Below, piece by piece: positions 24,849-34,454 of a stretch of 64,000 bases of DNA. The stretch is from JADKCL01 sp031415375 (GTDB taxonomy: Bacteria > Bacteroidota > Bacteroidia > J057 > JADKCL01), in NCBI GenBank assembly GCA_031415375.1, contig JANORP010000263.1:16111-80110 (forward strand), given 5' to 3'. Within the stretch, counting starts at the first letter, position 1; each line of letters starts with the position of its first letter. Both the position numbers and the translations under genes were made by a program. The notes beneath the pieces were generated by a model. That model did no database searches. It was given only the letters and a program-made list of their open reading frames with translations, and had not been told where the DNA came from.

Positions 24849-25628
24849 TCACCAAGCATAGTACTCCACGAGGACCTGTATTTCCTCGGCCTCTTGGGAC
24901 TCCGAGAGCGTCCACTGATGCATCTTTTGGAGGTACAATTGATCGTCCCATTCATACTGCGCATACATCAGGCTCCTGCCCTCGGTGCAAGGATCTTCCA
25001 GATAGACGATCGCACGGAGCATTCCCCGACGATCGTAAAAAAGATAGGTGTAGCTCGGAAAATCAAGGTCGGCCTCGCACTTGCGTGTGTAGGACACCAA
25101 CAAGCCAGGCTTGCGGCCAAATTCAAATTTGCGAAAAGCCATCATGCGTCCATCTTGCGCATCGTGCAAATCTTGATGCAGCGGGATGAAGGTCGAGTCT
25201 GTGGGCAAGAGCATCCCCTTGCGCAGCACAGGCACCTGCGCGGCTGCGCGGTGGCAGGTTCCCGCAGCATAAAGCGGCTTCCCCTTCCAGGGTGAAGACA
25301 AGGTATAGCCCTGCTGCCCGATCGTCACACCTTGCTGGGCGTCATCCCAGGCAAAGGCGATTTCGGAGAGCGCCAAGTCATCGAGGCCCAAGTGCATTTG
25401 GGTGTTCAAGGATTGCGGCCCCTTGTCCATCATGGTATAGGGGCTCATGATCTTGGCAGAATCACCCAGCCATTGATTGCGGTAGCCCGTCGTGATTGTG
25501 ACCTCGGTAGGTGGCTCAAATGAGCGTCCTTCATCAATGATTTTCTGCAATTCTGCTTTTTGAAACGCAGGCACGCAGCCTATCAGGAGCGATATTGCCA
25601 AGGCACAGCATGTAGGAATGACTCTCAT
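24849..25628 (-). CDS. Uncharacterised lipoprotein beside the putative effector
   Basis: A 259-residue protein with a lipoprotein signal ending LLIGC. No family recognised. The mature part has beta-rich patches and aromatic clusters such as PSYTYLFYDRRGMLRAIVY and four to five cysteines (CHRAAA, KCEADLD, DPCTEG) that may form disulfides. Its start lies 6 bases after the stop of the 564-residue protein at 25635-27329, so the two are almost certainly co-transcribed. That arrangement would suit a periplasmic immunity or accessory protein for the upstream product, but this is inference from position only. Confidence 0.65.
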   Translation of the reverse strand: MRVIPTCCALAISLLIGCVPAFQKAELQKIIDEGRSFEPPTEVTITTGYRNQWLGDSAKIMSPYTMMDKGPQSLNTQMHLGLDDLALSEIAFAWDDAQQGVTIGQQGYTLSSPWKGKPLYAAGTCHRAAAQVPVLRKGMLLPTDSTFIPLHQDLHDAQDGRMMAFRKFEFGRKPGLLVSYTRKCEADLDFPSYTYLFYDRRGMLRAIVYLEDPCTEGRSLMYAQYEWDDQLYLQKMHQWTLSESQEAEEIQVLVEYYAW

Positions 25629-25634
25629 CTACCC

Positions 25635-27329
25635 TCAATCTTGGCCTTGCTGTGTCTGGATCGCGTTGTAGTTGGCGGTAAGATCGATCATGTTGTAGTA
25701 CCATCTGCGCTGCCCAGACTCATCTACAAATTGCTGCATATTGCTCGACCAATCATAAAATGCATCGCCACCAAAGATGTTTTGGCATCCCTCGGAAGAG
25801 TCGCTCACATTGTTGTTGATCTCCGTCGCGCCATCGTTGAGTGCCACATCGGGGTAGGCCGTGCTTGTGCCTTCAAATGCCTCGGCTTCATCTTCTTGGC
25901 TAAATTCGATCGTCTCCTTGAGGTATTTTTTCCAAGCATTCACCTGCGTCTGCGTACAATTGGCCGCAAGACAAGCCGTTTCAAACTCGGTAAAAAGTGT
26001 GGTGATACGCGTAAAATCGTCGATCGCCGCCTGATCGGGCGCCTGCCCTTCGACGGGCGTCGTTTGCAGCAGTACAGCTGCGTCATTCGTTTGGTTCAAG
26101 TACCAATAGGCTGCATGATCGCGGTCTTTGCCCCAATCGCCAAGGACGTGAAAAATTTCAGCGAGCTTGTGCTGCACGGTAAAGCTAGACTCACTCATGG
26201 CACCTGCTGCGCCCGGCAAGCCAGCGAGGGCATCATTGGTGACACTCATGCCACCACGCAAACCAGCCATTCCACCGGGATGCATATTGAAACCGTTGCC
26301 ATCTGTTTGGTCAAATGCCAGTACATCATCGGAGTTTTGAACCAAGAGGTGGCTGTTGCGACCGCCAGCTTGCCGCCCTTTGTGCAAGCCTAGCGTCGTG
26401 AGGATGGTTTGCGGCTGTATATGCCGATGCGAATCACCATCTCCAGGCTCCGTCGAGCCAATATAGGTCTTGCAGTGTTTGACCTGTGTATCACCCGTCC
26501 CTTCTACCCAAGCCACGGCAAATGTATCGTTCCAATCTGCTGAATTTGCTGAGTCCAATGTGCGACGTAGGCTAGTGATATTGGTGATCTCGGCAGTGTC
26601 ACTCCAAAGTCCATGGCGCACAATGGTGATGTCTCTGAAAAAATCATACAAGGTAGCCTCACTCGCCGATCCAAAGTCGGGGAGGGCAATCTCGGTATTG
26701 TCGGCTTTTGTGAGGCTCGTATTGGTGGTATCCTTGTCCATATAATTCAGGCGCGCCTGATCATTGGTCTGGTTGGCAAACTCGCCCATCACAGTCCGAA
26801 TGAAGCTTCCCCCAGGCTTCCCATCCACGGTCAAACCATTGGCGGCTTGCAAGAGTGCAATCCCCATGATCACCTTATCGGTGACGATCTTTGGATTGTC
26901 TGCGATCGTCCCTTGCAGGTCATGCGGCACGGTGTAATCGATGCCTGTCACGTTTTGCGAGACATATTCACAAATCCTGATCGCCGAATTGTAGTTGTAT
27001 TGCACACTGTTGTCCCATTCATTGTCGGCTGAGCCACCGATCAAGAATGCCCTTGCATCGCTGATGTTTACGGCAGCCGCAGTCACGACCACTCCCTGAT
27101 TGACTGCAAATAGATTGGCATTGGCTGCGTTTGTGGTTGCGGTAAAGCCTCCATGGCTGAGTGTATCGGTCAGCAGCGTGGTTGCACTGTCACCGGTTTC
27201 GGCATCTTGTTTTTGGATAGGATTCGCCGTCAACGAAAAAGCGGGTGCTGTTCTGGTTTGGCCACCCACAGATTCCAATGAACCATTTACAGCAGTTGCA
27301 GGCGCAGTTGTTTTTTGAAGTTCTGACAT
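25635..27329 (-). CDS. Large signal-less protein resembling contractile-injection-system cargo
   Basis: A 564-residue protein without a signal peptide. The first 40 residues are a disordered Thr/Ala/Pro/Ser leader ending APAFSLTANPIQKQ, a style I associate with proteins loaded into extracellular contractile injection systems of Bacteroidota (usually 'PFxLxANPIQxK'). Residues about 105-180 include ALLQAANGLTVDGKPGGSFI, resembling a peptidoglycan-binding repeat (GLxVDGxxG). The middle has HRHIQPQTILTTLGLHKGRQ with clustered histidines, and the C-terminus ends in FYDWSSNMQQF and WYYNMIDLTANYNAI. No injection structural genes are in the window. The enzymatic function, if any, is unknown. A lipoprotein gene follows at 6 bases. 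Confidence 0.55.
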   Translation of the reverse strand: MSELQKTTAPATAVNGSLESVGGQTRTAPAFSLTANPIQKQDAETGDSATTLLTDTLSHGGFTATTNAANANLFAVNQGVVVTAAAVNISDARAFLIGGSADNEWDNSVQYNYNSAIRICEYVSQNVTGIDYTVPHDLQGTIADNPKIVTDKVIMGIALLQAANGLTVDGKPGGSFIRTVMGEFANQTNDQARLNYMDKDTTNTSLTKADNTEIALPDFGSASEATLYDFFRDITIVRHGLWSDTAEITNITSLRRTLDSANSADWNDTFAVAWVEGTGDTQVKHCKTYIGSTEPGDGDSHRHIQPQTILTTLGLHKGRQAGGRNSHLLVQNSDDVLAFDQTDGNGFNMHPGGMAGLRGGMSVTNDALAGLPGAAGAMSESSFTVQHKLAEIFHVLGDWGKDRDHAAYWYLNQTNDAAVLLQTTPVEGQAPDQAAIDDFTRITTLFTEFETACLAANCTQTQVNAWKKYLKETIEFSQEDEAEAFEGTSTAYPDVALNDGATEINNNVSDSSEGCQNIFGGDAFYDWSSNMQQFVDESGQRRWYYNMIDLTANYNAIQTQQGQD

Positions 27330-27362
27330 AAGATAAATTTTGGCTATGCGATGAATCGTAGG

Positions 27363-27395
27363 TCAAGATAGCAAATTATCCGCTCCGAAATCAAA
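27363..27395 (-). promoter_or_regulatory. Candidate promoter of the effector/lipoprotein pair
   Basis: On the minus strand TTTG (27392-27395) is followed after 21 bases by TATCTTGA (27363-27370), one base off TAnnTTTG. The predicted start is about 30 bases before the ATG at 27329. It gives the pair a promoter separate from tamB. Confidence 0.45.
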
Positions 27396-27439
27396 CTATT
27401 TTGCTGGACGATGCAAGCTCACTGCAGTTGAGCCGCACT

Positions 27440-30400
27440 TCAGTCAATTCCCTCTTCTTTGCGGGCATGGGCACGCCTGCCTATGAAATCCTTGAGGCGG
27501 TCGAAGTCTTTTTTGTAGAAAAGGCCCGAGCCCCGCGACACGTTGTTGGTGGAGCTGAGGCTAAAATCTTCCCGGTTGAAGATCTCCATGACCATTTGCC
27601 CTGCAGTGGGATCGAGATTGCCGGTCGTGTCGGGCTTAGGCAAGACCTTAATGAGTACGCTCAGGTCGCCGATGCTCAGGCTGCCGGTGCTGTTGCCGAT
27701 GAGGTTGCCGTTGCGCTCGACGGTCACCCGATCGTTGAAGAGGCTGGCCCGCAAGGCCAACTGCACGTCTTGAAACTCGTTGGAGTTGACCTCGACGCCT
27801 AGCTTGGGGTCGCTAAATGCCTGCGACAACCAGTGATTGACTTGGTTGGAGACCAATTCCGAGATGCTGGAGGTGACGCCGGCGGCGGCACTGCTGCCCG
27901 TGAATCCGCTGTTGGGACTGCTGAATCGCCTGAACATGAGCAAGCTCACAACTTGTTTGTTGAGTTCTTGGTCATCGTATTGTATTCCCCTGAAATAGGA
28001 AGCCAAGCCTAGCACGTCTTGCTCTGAAAGCTGATCGAGGCGCAGCTCCAAGTTGATCTCTGGTGTCAAGAGCGACCCTTTCATGCGCATCACAATATCT
28101 ACGGGCACACGGTTGCCACCACCTCCACTAGCCACGATTGGACTGATGTCGGCACTCACTTTATAGACGGCCTCCAAGTCCAGCTGCGCATCAAATGGGT
28201 CTCCATTCCAAACAATTCGCCCACCAGAATTCACGTCAAATTTCTTGTTGAGGACGTTTTCCATCGTGAAGTGGTAATCCCCTTTGCTCACGGTATAGGC
28301 GCCAAACATATTGAACTCACCATCTGGCGTGAGCAGAATGTTGATGGCCCCTTCGCCATTTGCCTCGATGATATCCCCTGCAAATTCATCAAATATGAGG
28401 CGCACACGGGCATTTTTGCGGGCATTGACGCTGAGCGACATTTGCATGCCGCCAAAGTCTAGTTTGGTATTTTTGGCGAGTGTGTCACCTTTTTGGATGA
28501 AATTGACGAAGTCCAAGCGATTGGCGCTGGTATAACTGCTGATCGGAATATCGAGCCAAGAGTCCTCGCCAGTATTGACCCAAGCCTCAATGATCGGGGA
28601 TGCGATGGTGCCCTTGACACGGGCCGAGTCGCCATCGAGCACGACGTGGCCATAAAAGACGTCATTGTCTTTTTTGCGCGTGTCCATCAAAACCAGGTTG
28701 TTGAGCTTGCTCACATGCATATCGAGCTTTACACCCAAGGGATCATTGTACCAAACATGGCCATTAAGTTCTGCTGAGCCGCGTGCTGTATCCCTGATGA
28801 CGAGGTGGGAGAGGTCGATGCGCTCATTGTCAAACAAGATTTGTCCATCGCCAATGCGAAATGGCGCATTGAGATAATCTACCTTCAAGGAGGTGTTGGT
28901 GAAACGTGCAACGCCCCTGAGCTCGGGCTTGGCACCCGTGCCCCTGATCTTAAAATCGTCCAATGCCACCCGCCCTTCCATATCACTCAATATCCCCTCC
29001 ACAAATGGTGCAACCCATGACAATTGCAAGCTTGAGGAGTCAGCATCAAAATGCAAGGAGTCGCTTCTCACATTGTACCAACCTTTGGTGATCACAGAGT
29101 CTTGCCCCCAATGGCCGATCTCTACCCGCATACCTGCATAGTCTGGCCCAAAGATATAGGGCCACCCAGCATAGAAGCGCATGCCGATACTATCAACTTG
29201 TTGATATCTGAAATTTTCAATTTCACCACTGCCATAGATCGACGGTTGACCGCTGAAGAGGTTCCAAGCGCCAAAGGTGGCACGCTTGAGTGTGCCATCG
29301 ATGTCCAGCGTGCTGTCAAGCACGCCCAATACATTGCGCAAGCTCAGATTGCGCAGATCGACATTGAGCAAATCTTTACGATCTCGTGATACGACTCCAC
29401 CGATTGCGATTTCCTGTCCTTCGCAGCTCAATTTCAAGCTGTTGACATGGTATCGGCTGATCAGGGAGTCGGTCTTTACCTTTGCGAGGCTCGGCGGTTT
29501 CTCGTAGAAGTGGTCGATGGAATTGTTGCCTGCAAATTTCCAAGTTTTACCCCTGATCGAGATTTTGGATTCTCCAGATCGGATGATGGAATTGATTTCG
29601 CCACCAGCCTTGAAATTGGTTTGGGCGACGATGATGTATTCGCTGCCGATCTCTCGTTGGGAGGCCTTGAGGAAATAATCGACTTGGTTGGCATCGGCTG
29701 TGGGCTCAAAGACGACATTTTCAAAATGGACGTCTTTGCCGATGGCGAGTTGCTTGATGGAAACATAAGCCTGCCCGAGCAAGAAATTTTGTGTGCCATC
29801 CTTTTGCAAGGAGAGAAAGATCGAGTCCCGGTCCATTCCCACCGTCCCAAAGCCAACTGAGTCAGATGTGATCTCGATGTCCAATTCCTCAACCGACCCG
29901 TGCTCAAAGCTCACCCGCATCTCTGTGCCAGGCTCCAAGTACAAGGGCACTTGGAAAAAAGCCAAGGCATGGTTGAATTCTGCCTTGGTGCGCAGGGTAT
30001 CCTGAAACCTGAAGGCCTCGGGCTCCACGATTTTTTGGGCATAATAGGCATCGGTGAGGGAGTCCTTGTTTTTGATATAAAGCCGCGTTTCCTTGGCGAG
30101 GTTGCTGATCACCTCCACAGCCTTGGGGTATTTGAATTCACCCAACAGGTCCATATCTGCCAGCGAACTCCGCAATTTGATCAGGTGCCGATTTTGGGCA
30201 TCGCGCTTGCTCGACAGGACCATATTGCGCAGGGCGAGCGAATCCACGCTCCCACTGCGCACCAAACTGGCTTGCAAAAAACGCATTTTGCCTGTGTAGT
30301 CCTCAAGCTCTGTTCCCTCGACGTCGATGTTTACGATCGCAGAGAGAAACACAGAATCATTGGGGAGTACGTCATAGTGCGCCAAGTCGAGGCGCCCTAC

Positions 30401-32254
30401 GTCACCCACGACAAAGAAGTGCTGGGCAGAGTCTGGCACATCCATATCCACGGTGACCGAAGCATTGCCTTCCTTGTCGATCACATCGACCTCTCCTGAA
30501 ATATGGTAGCCACGCAGTTTTACATCTTTGGTGGTGACGGCATCGAGGTGGTGCCCCTCGATATCTGAGTTGGTGAGCTTGCCATCAATGTCGGCCGACA
30601 TCCTGCCAAACTCAGTTCCTGAGCCATTGATCTTGCCTTCGAAGTTGAAGTAGCGCGATGTAAATGGCAACTCGGCTTCCAGGGCGACAAAATTGATGTC
30701 TTGTGTGCTCACCCAGCCGTCATAGCTGATGTCCTTTGCTTTGGGAGGCAGGATCAGGTGCAGGTTGGAACTCAGGTTGCCGAATGCTGAGGTCATATCG
30801 GCATTGACGACAAAGTCATTGATGCCTCCCAAAAACTTGCCATTGATGCCGCAGGTTTGGAAGCGCGCCAACCAAGGCGGCAGACTCATGCTGGGCAAGA
30901 GGCGCTTGATTTCAGCAAAGCTGAATTGGCTGTCTTTGAACTTGATGTCCATCAAGATATCGTCGCCTTTCGTGTATTCCAAGAGGCGCGCATTGAGGTG
31001 CAAGCGCGTGTGGTCCAAGTATTCCACATCGAGATCGGGCGCTTTGAGCTGCGCCAACGATCCAGTGACAGGTCCACGTAAACGCACGATCCCTTGCAAG
31101 GGAATCTCTGTCCCAGGTAGCAGTGCCTGCAACTCTTCAAACGATACCACGCCGCCCACGATCCCAAGTTTGAACCGCAAGGCATCCTCGTCGATGTAGT
31201 CGGTGAGTGCGACTGTCGTGCGCAAATGTGTATGCTCCATGAGCCCGATATCGAGCGAATCGCTGTAGATACCCTTCATATCGCCATACAGATACCCAGC
31301 GAGTTGCAGCGGCTCGGCAAGCGGCATATCATTGGGGAGTAAGCGATTGAGTGTCTTAAAATCAAATTTGGAGGGTCTGAAATGCGCGGAAAACACGGGG
31401 TAAAACCCGGTCCAGCCGCTGTCTGGGCGAATGTCCTCCAACTCCGCATCAAAATCCAGCAGGGTGCGCCCGATCACGAGCCGCGTATTTTCCATGCAGA
31501 TCGTAAGGTGCGAAGCCGTCTTTGGCTTGAGTACAATCAGGTAATCTGAACTCAGCGAATGGATCATTTGCTGCGAATTGACCTCCTCTAGACTCAGGCC
31601 CCGCACGTGCCCATACATATGTTGCTCGGGCGTAAAGTGAAAGCCGAGGTCGGCTTGGATGGGGTGAACGTTCAGATTTTTGAAATTGATCTGCTTGCCT
31701 GGCAGCAGCACACTATCACTTCGTGTGGAGTCGATCATGCTGAACCTGCCGCCGTGCAGTTCGACCTCGGGAAAATCCAGATCAAGTTTGATCGGCTTGG
31801 AGGGTGTCGTGTCGGTGCTAGTGCCATTGAGGAAATCATAATTCCAGATGGAATCACAGCGACTGCGGTACAGATGTGCCTCAGGCTCGACGAGCATCAC
31901 ATGGCTAAACTTGATGGATTGCACGCCACGTGGCGATAGCAGAAAATTGGTGAGTGAAAAACTCGCGAAGCCCAGCTTCAATTCCTTGACTGCAAAGATC
32001 GTCTGTCGCTGTGCATCCTTCATTTTGAGATCACCCAGCACGACATGTGCTGGCAGATCCACATCGACCCTACCGATCTCCACCGGCACCCCCAAGGCAT
32101 CGCTCACGATCTGCGCGACATAGGGTACAAGCTGATTTTGAGCCCATTGCGAGCGCAATCCCCAAAGTGCCAGCAAGATCAGCAGGCATAGGAATACGCC
32201 CACAACACGTAGGGTTCGAAAGATATTTTTGAGGAAGCGCTTCAAAACATTCAA
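27440..32254 (-). CDS. tamB: Translocation/assembly module TamB (AsmA-like)
   Basis: A 1604-residue inner-membrane-anchored protein with an N-terminal transmembrane helix (GVFLCLLILLALWGL) and a very long beta-rich body, ending in the conserved DUF490/TamB C-terminal domain (ARVRLIFDEFAGDIIEANGEG, VNSGGRIVWNGDPFDAQLDL, EINLELRLDQLSEQDVLGLA, then QLALRASLFNDRVTVERNG). TamB forms a hydrophobic groove across the periplasm that is thought to move phospholipids or help assemble outer-membrane proteins. The length is in the normal range for Bacteroidota. The gene is divergent from the HEAT-like pair and, further right, tsaD, its usual divergent neighbour in the phylum. Confidence 0.95.
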   Translation of the reverse strand: MNVLKRFLKNIFRTLRVVGVFLCLLILLALWGLRSQWAQNQLVPYVAQIVSDALGVPVEIGRVDVDLPAHVVLGDLKMKDAQRQTIFAVKELKLGFASFSLTNFLLSPRGVQSIKFSHVMLVEPEAHLYRSRCDSIWNYDFLNGTSTDTTPSKPIKLDLDFPEVELHGGRFSMIDSTRSDSVLLPGKQINFKNLNVHPIQADLGFHFTPEQHMYGHVRGLSLEEVNSQQMIHSLSSDYLIVLKPKTASHLTICMENTRLVIGRTLLDFDAELEDIRPDSGWTGFYPVFSAHFRPSKFDFKTLNRLLPNDMPLAEPLQLAGYLYGDMKGIYSDSLDIGLMEHTHLRTTVALTDYIDEDALRFKLGIVGGVVSFEELQALLPGTEIPLQGIVRLRGPVTGSLAQLKAPDLDVEYLDHTRLHLNARLLEYTKGDDILMDIKFKDSQFSFAEIKRLLPSMSLPPWLARFQTCGINGKFLGGINDFVVNADMTSAFGNLSSNLHLILPPKAKDISYDGWVSTQDINFVALEAELPFTSRYFNFEGKINGSGTEFGRMSADIDGKLTNSDIEGHHLDAVTTKDVKLRGYHISGEVDVIDKEGNASVTVDMDVPDSAQHFFVVGDVGRLDLAHYDVLPNDSVFLSAIVNIDVEGTELEDYTGKMRFLQASLVRSGSVDSLALRNMVLSSKRDAQNRHLIKLRSSLADMDLLGEFKYPKAVEVISNLAKETRLYIKNKDSLTDAYYAQKIVEPEAFRFQDTLRTKAEFNHALAFFQVPLYLEPGTEMRVSFEHGSVEELDIEITSDSVGFGTVGMDRDSIFLSLQKDGTQNFLLGQAYVSIKQLAIGKDVHFENVVFEPTADANQVDYFLKASQREIGSEYIIVAQTNFKAGGEINSIIRSGESKISIRGKTWKFAGNNSIDHFYEKPPSLAKVKTDSLISRYHVNSLKLSCEGQEIAIGGVVSRDRKDLLNVDLRNLSLRNVLGVLDSTLDIDGTLKRATFGAWNLFSGQPSIYGSGEIENFRYQQVDSIGMRFYAGWPYIFGPDYAGMRVEIGHWGQDSVITKGWYNVRSDSLHFDADSSSLQLSWVAPFVEGILSDMEGRVALDDFKIRGTGAKPELRGVARFTNTSLKVDYLNAPFRIGDGQILFDNERIDLSHLVIRDTARGSAELNGHVWYNDPLGVKLDMHVSKLNNLVLMDTRKKDNDVFYGHVVLDGDSARVKGTIASPIIEAWVNTGEDSWLDIPISSYTSANRLDFVNFIQKGDTLAKNTKLDFGGMQMSLSVNARKNARVRLIFDEFAGDIIEANGEGAINILLTPDGEFNMFGAYTVSKGDYHFTMENVLNKKFDVNSGGRIVWNGDPFDAQLDLEAVYKVSADISPIVASGGGGNRVPVDIVMRMKGSLLTPEINLELRLDQLSEQDVLGLASYFRGIQYDDQELNKQVVSLLMFRRFSSPNSGFTGSSAAAGVTSSISELVSNQVNHWLSQAFSDPKLGVEVNSNEFQDVQLALRASLFNDRVTVERNGNLIGNSTGSLSIGDLSVLIKVLPKPDTTGNLDPTAGQMVMEIFNREDFSLSSTNNVSRGSGLFYKKDFDRLKDFIGRRAHARKEEGID

Positions 32255-32284
32255 ATATACGAAAAGTGAATGGGTTGGCGAGGT

Positions 32285-32330
32285 TGTAGGTAGCAGTTGG
32301 CAATTAGAAGTTGGAAATGAGCGATTGTAG
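32285..32330. repeat. Short dispersed repeat (GTAGCAGTTGGCAATTAG / TTGGAAATGAGCGATTG)
   Basis: The left half resembles the AGCAGTTAG repeats at 36165-36244. The right half (32311-32327) matches 56140-56156 on the opposite strand at 16 of 17 bases. It lies in the tamB upstream gap, at the left edge of the HEAT gene pair. Confidence 0.6.
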
Positions 32331-32428
32331 AAAGAGGAAGGAGAACGCTGGCTAATGCCGCCGGGTTTTTGTTTCTAGGGACATTATGGATCGCGACACA
32401 TGGCCCTGGGATGTCAGTAAAGTTTCCG

Positions 32429-32467
32429 GAAATCTCTCGGCAATGCCGTACATTGCTGGGAGATTTC
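32429..32467 (+). promoter_or_regulatory. 17-bp hairpin just upstream of the first HEAT-like gene
   Basis: Arms GAAATCTCTCGGCAATG and CATTGCTGGGAGATTTC pair along all 17 bases, counting two G-U pairs, around a 5-base loop. The ATG at 32484 is 16 bases downstream. There is no T-run after it, so a terminator is unlikely; a 5'-UTR control element or an operator is possible. Confidence 0.55.
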
Positions 32468-32483
32468 AAGATACAGACAGAAG

Positions 32484-34232
32484 ATGATTCCACAATCTCC
32501 ATTGCGATTTTCATTGATAGGTGCAGCTTTCACCTTTTTGATTGTTGTAGGCGCTGCATCCTTGCAAGCGCAGATTTCCAAAGACGGTCATTTCCCACAA
32601 GGGATATCGCTTGCCAGGGAAGCTCGGCTATTGGACGACGGGGCCTATGATGATTCCTTGGAATCTGAACGGTTTTGGCAGGTCGAGGAGCATGATACCC
32701 TCCTCGTCAGCTGCATCACAGATCCAAAACTCATCGCAGAGATACGCATCGCCTATGCGCATTGCGATACGACGCCTGACTTCCATGAAAGTCTATTACA
32801 ACGATCGGAGATCAAAGCAGCCTTGCTCAGCAATTCTAATGAGTCTATTTTTCTTGCCTTGGCTTCTATAAAGCAATTTCATTTCGATACCACCCGGTAT
32901 GTGTATGATGAAGAAACGATACGCATCCTCTTTGATCGTGCCCAGCGCGCCGATGATGGCAGCAAAGGCTACCTCGACGCTTTGCTTTGTGCCGATCCAC
33001 TGCGTGCTCAGCCGCTGATCATCGCACTTCTAGAGCTAGCAAAACTTACGCTGGATGAGCAGCAAAATTGGCTTTTCACGCTCAGGTTTACGCCGGCAAC
33101 CTTGGAAGTGACCCATTTTTTAGCGAAACGGATGGGTCAGAAACCGTCTCCAATTGCCGATATTGATCTCAGAATCGATGCTTTTGAAACCCTGTGTGAG
33201 TTATATTTACATAGCCATTCACCAGAGCGCGAGATCATCAGTCAGCTTTTACTCGAGCACTATCAAGCAGCCAAAGAGCCCGAAAAACTGCGGTATTCGA
33301 TATTGTCTGCCTTTGCAAATAATCCCACACCGGAATTGCTTCCGCTATTGCTCCAATATCAAGACGATGAAAAATTGGCCCACCATGTGCGTGCGGCAAT
33401 TGTGAAAGTCAATGGTGCGGCAGCCCAGTCCTTGGTACGGGAAATGCTCGTGGACGAATACCAATACTTCGACGGACTTTCGCAAATCCCTGTGGCATGG
33501 GCTGGAGATACTGAGGGAGCGCTCAAGATCTTCCTCAAATATGAAAGCGATGAGCATGGGGATTATGGACATCGTGATATCCTAGAACGCTGCTGGCGAA
33601 TGGGCGGCCGCCCAATGGCAGTGGGCTATCTAGCAGCACTTGAAAACTCTTCTGGAAAATTGGAATTAGAGGAATATTTGCGCCTTCGCTACCTACCCAT
33701 CGACGACCAGCATCCTCTCAGCATCTTAGCCGACACGTTTTTTGAAATTGGCTTGTTGGAGCAGCCATTCACCAATCAAGAATTGGAAAACATTCGGGCC
33801 GAAAACCTAGTGGATGAGAACACCAATTTTGCAGAGATTTTGATCCGACAACTTCCTTGTTTCGTACCCGCAAGTGAAATGGAATCTTGGAATTCTGGTT
33901 CCTGCGATTATTTCTTGAAACTGATCGTGCCAGCCTCCAAAGGCAAGTTGCATGGCCTAGAATGCTACGATCACACCTACGATGTAACTTGGAATGAATA
34001 TAAAAACACCACCTGCCTCATCTTCCGTGAAAAAGCCTACATGTTTGATGGGGACAACCATTCGTACAGCCGATCGAAGGATGACAATGACATCGTCGTA
34101 GGCATGCTCCTCTCAGAAGTTGGAGCGATCGAGCGTTTCGTGCCATTCCAAATCGACAACAAAGCCGCCTGCCTCTTCGCCGAACCCAGCAAGGCCAAAA
34201 AGGCCATCGCAACCCTACGTCTCGAAGAATGA
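32484..34232 (+). CDS. Secreted HEAT-like repeat protein, copy 1
   Basis: A 582-residue exported protein with signal peptide FSLIGAAFTFLIVVGAASLQ. The mature part is almost entirely helical and contains ALLSNSNESIFLALASIKQF, PELLPLLLQYQDDEKLAHHV and similar pairs, consistent with HEAT/ARM-like solenoid repeats. It is paralogous to the next gene: compare WRMGGRPMAVGYLAALENSS with FNMGGQPMAERYLSGMSPSS, IPVAWAGDTEGALKIFLKYE with ISFAWKNDPQGALKAILELE, and NFAEILIRQLPCFV with DYGEILLHFLPGFF. No enzymatic motif is visible. The pair sits between tamB and tsaD. A protein-binding role in the periplasm or on the surface is a guess. Confidence 0.75.
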   Translation: MIPQSPLRFSLIGAAFTFLIVVGAASLQAQISKDGHFPQGISLAREARLLDDGAYDDSLESERFWQVEEHDTLLVSCITDPKLIAEIRIAYAHCDTTPDFHESLLQRSEIKAALLSNSNESIFLALASIKQFHFDTTRYVYDEETIRILFDRAQRADDGSKGYLDALLCADPLRAQPLIIALLELAKLTLDEQQNWLFTLRFTPATLEVTHFLAKRMGQKPSPIADIDLRIDAFETLCELYLHSHSPEREIISQLLLEHYQAAKEPEKLRYSILSAFANNPTPELLPLLLQYQDDEKLAHHVRAAIVKVNGAAAQSLVREMLVDEYQYFDGLSQIPVAWAGDTEGALKIFLKYESDEHGDYGHRDILERCWRMGGRPMAVGYLAALENSSGKLELEEYLRLRYLPIDDQHPLSILADTFFEIGLLEQPFTNQELENIRAENLVDENTNFAEILIRQLPCFVPASEMESWNSGSCDYFLKLIVPASKGKLHGLECYDHTYDVTWNEYKNTTCLIFREKAYMFDGDNHSYSRSKDDNDIVVGMLLSEVGAIERFVPFQIDNKAACLFAEPSKAKKAIATLRLEE

Positions 34233-34454
34233 TGCCCAGTCCATTCATCGCACATCAGCACCGCCCATCCGCCGATACCGACGGGTGGAAAATAGAAGCC
34301 CGTTTACCCTATTCTTTTCATCGCGTCTTGGCTTTGACATGTGTCAAGCGTGCATCCCCATCTTACCCTTTCCACACTGAGGCTGTATCTTTTTGAAGAC
34401 GTTGTATTCTCTAGACAGTTCAAGCTTCTTTCACAACTAAAGTTTGCATTGTCT

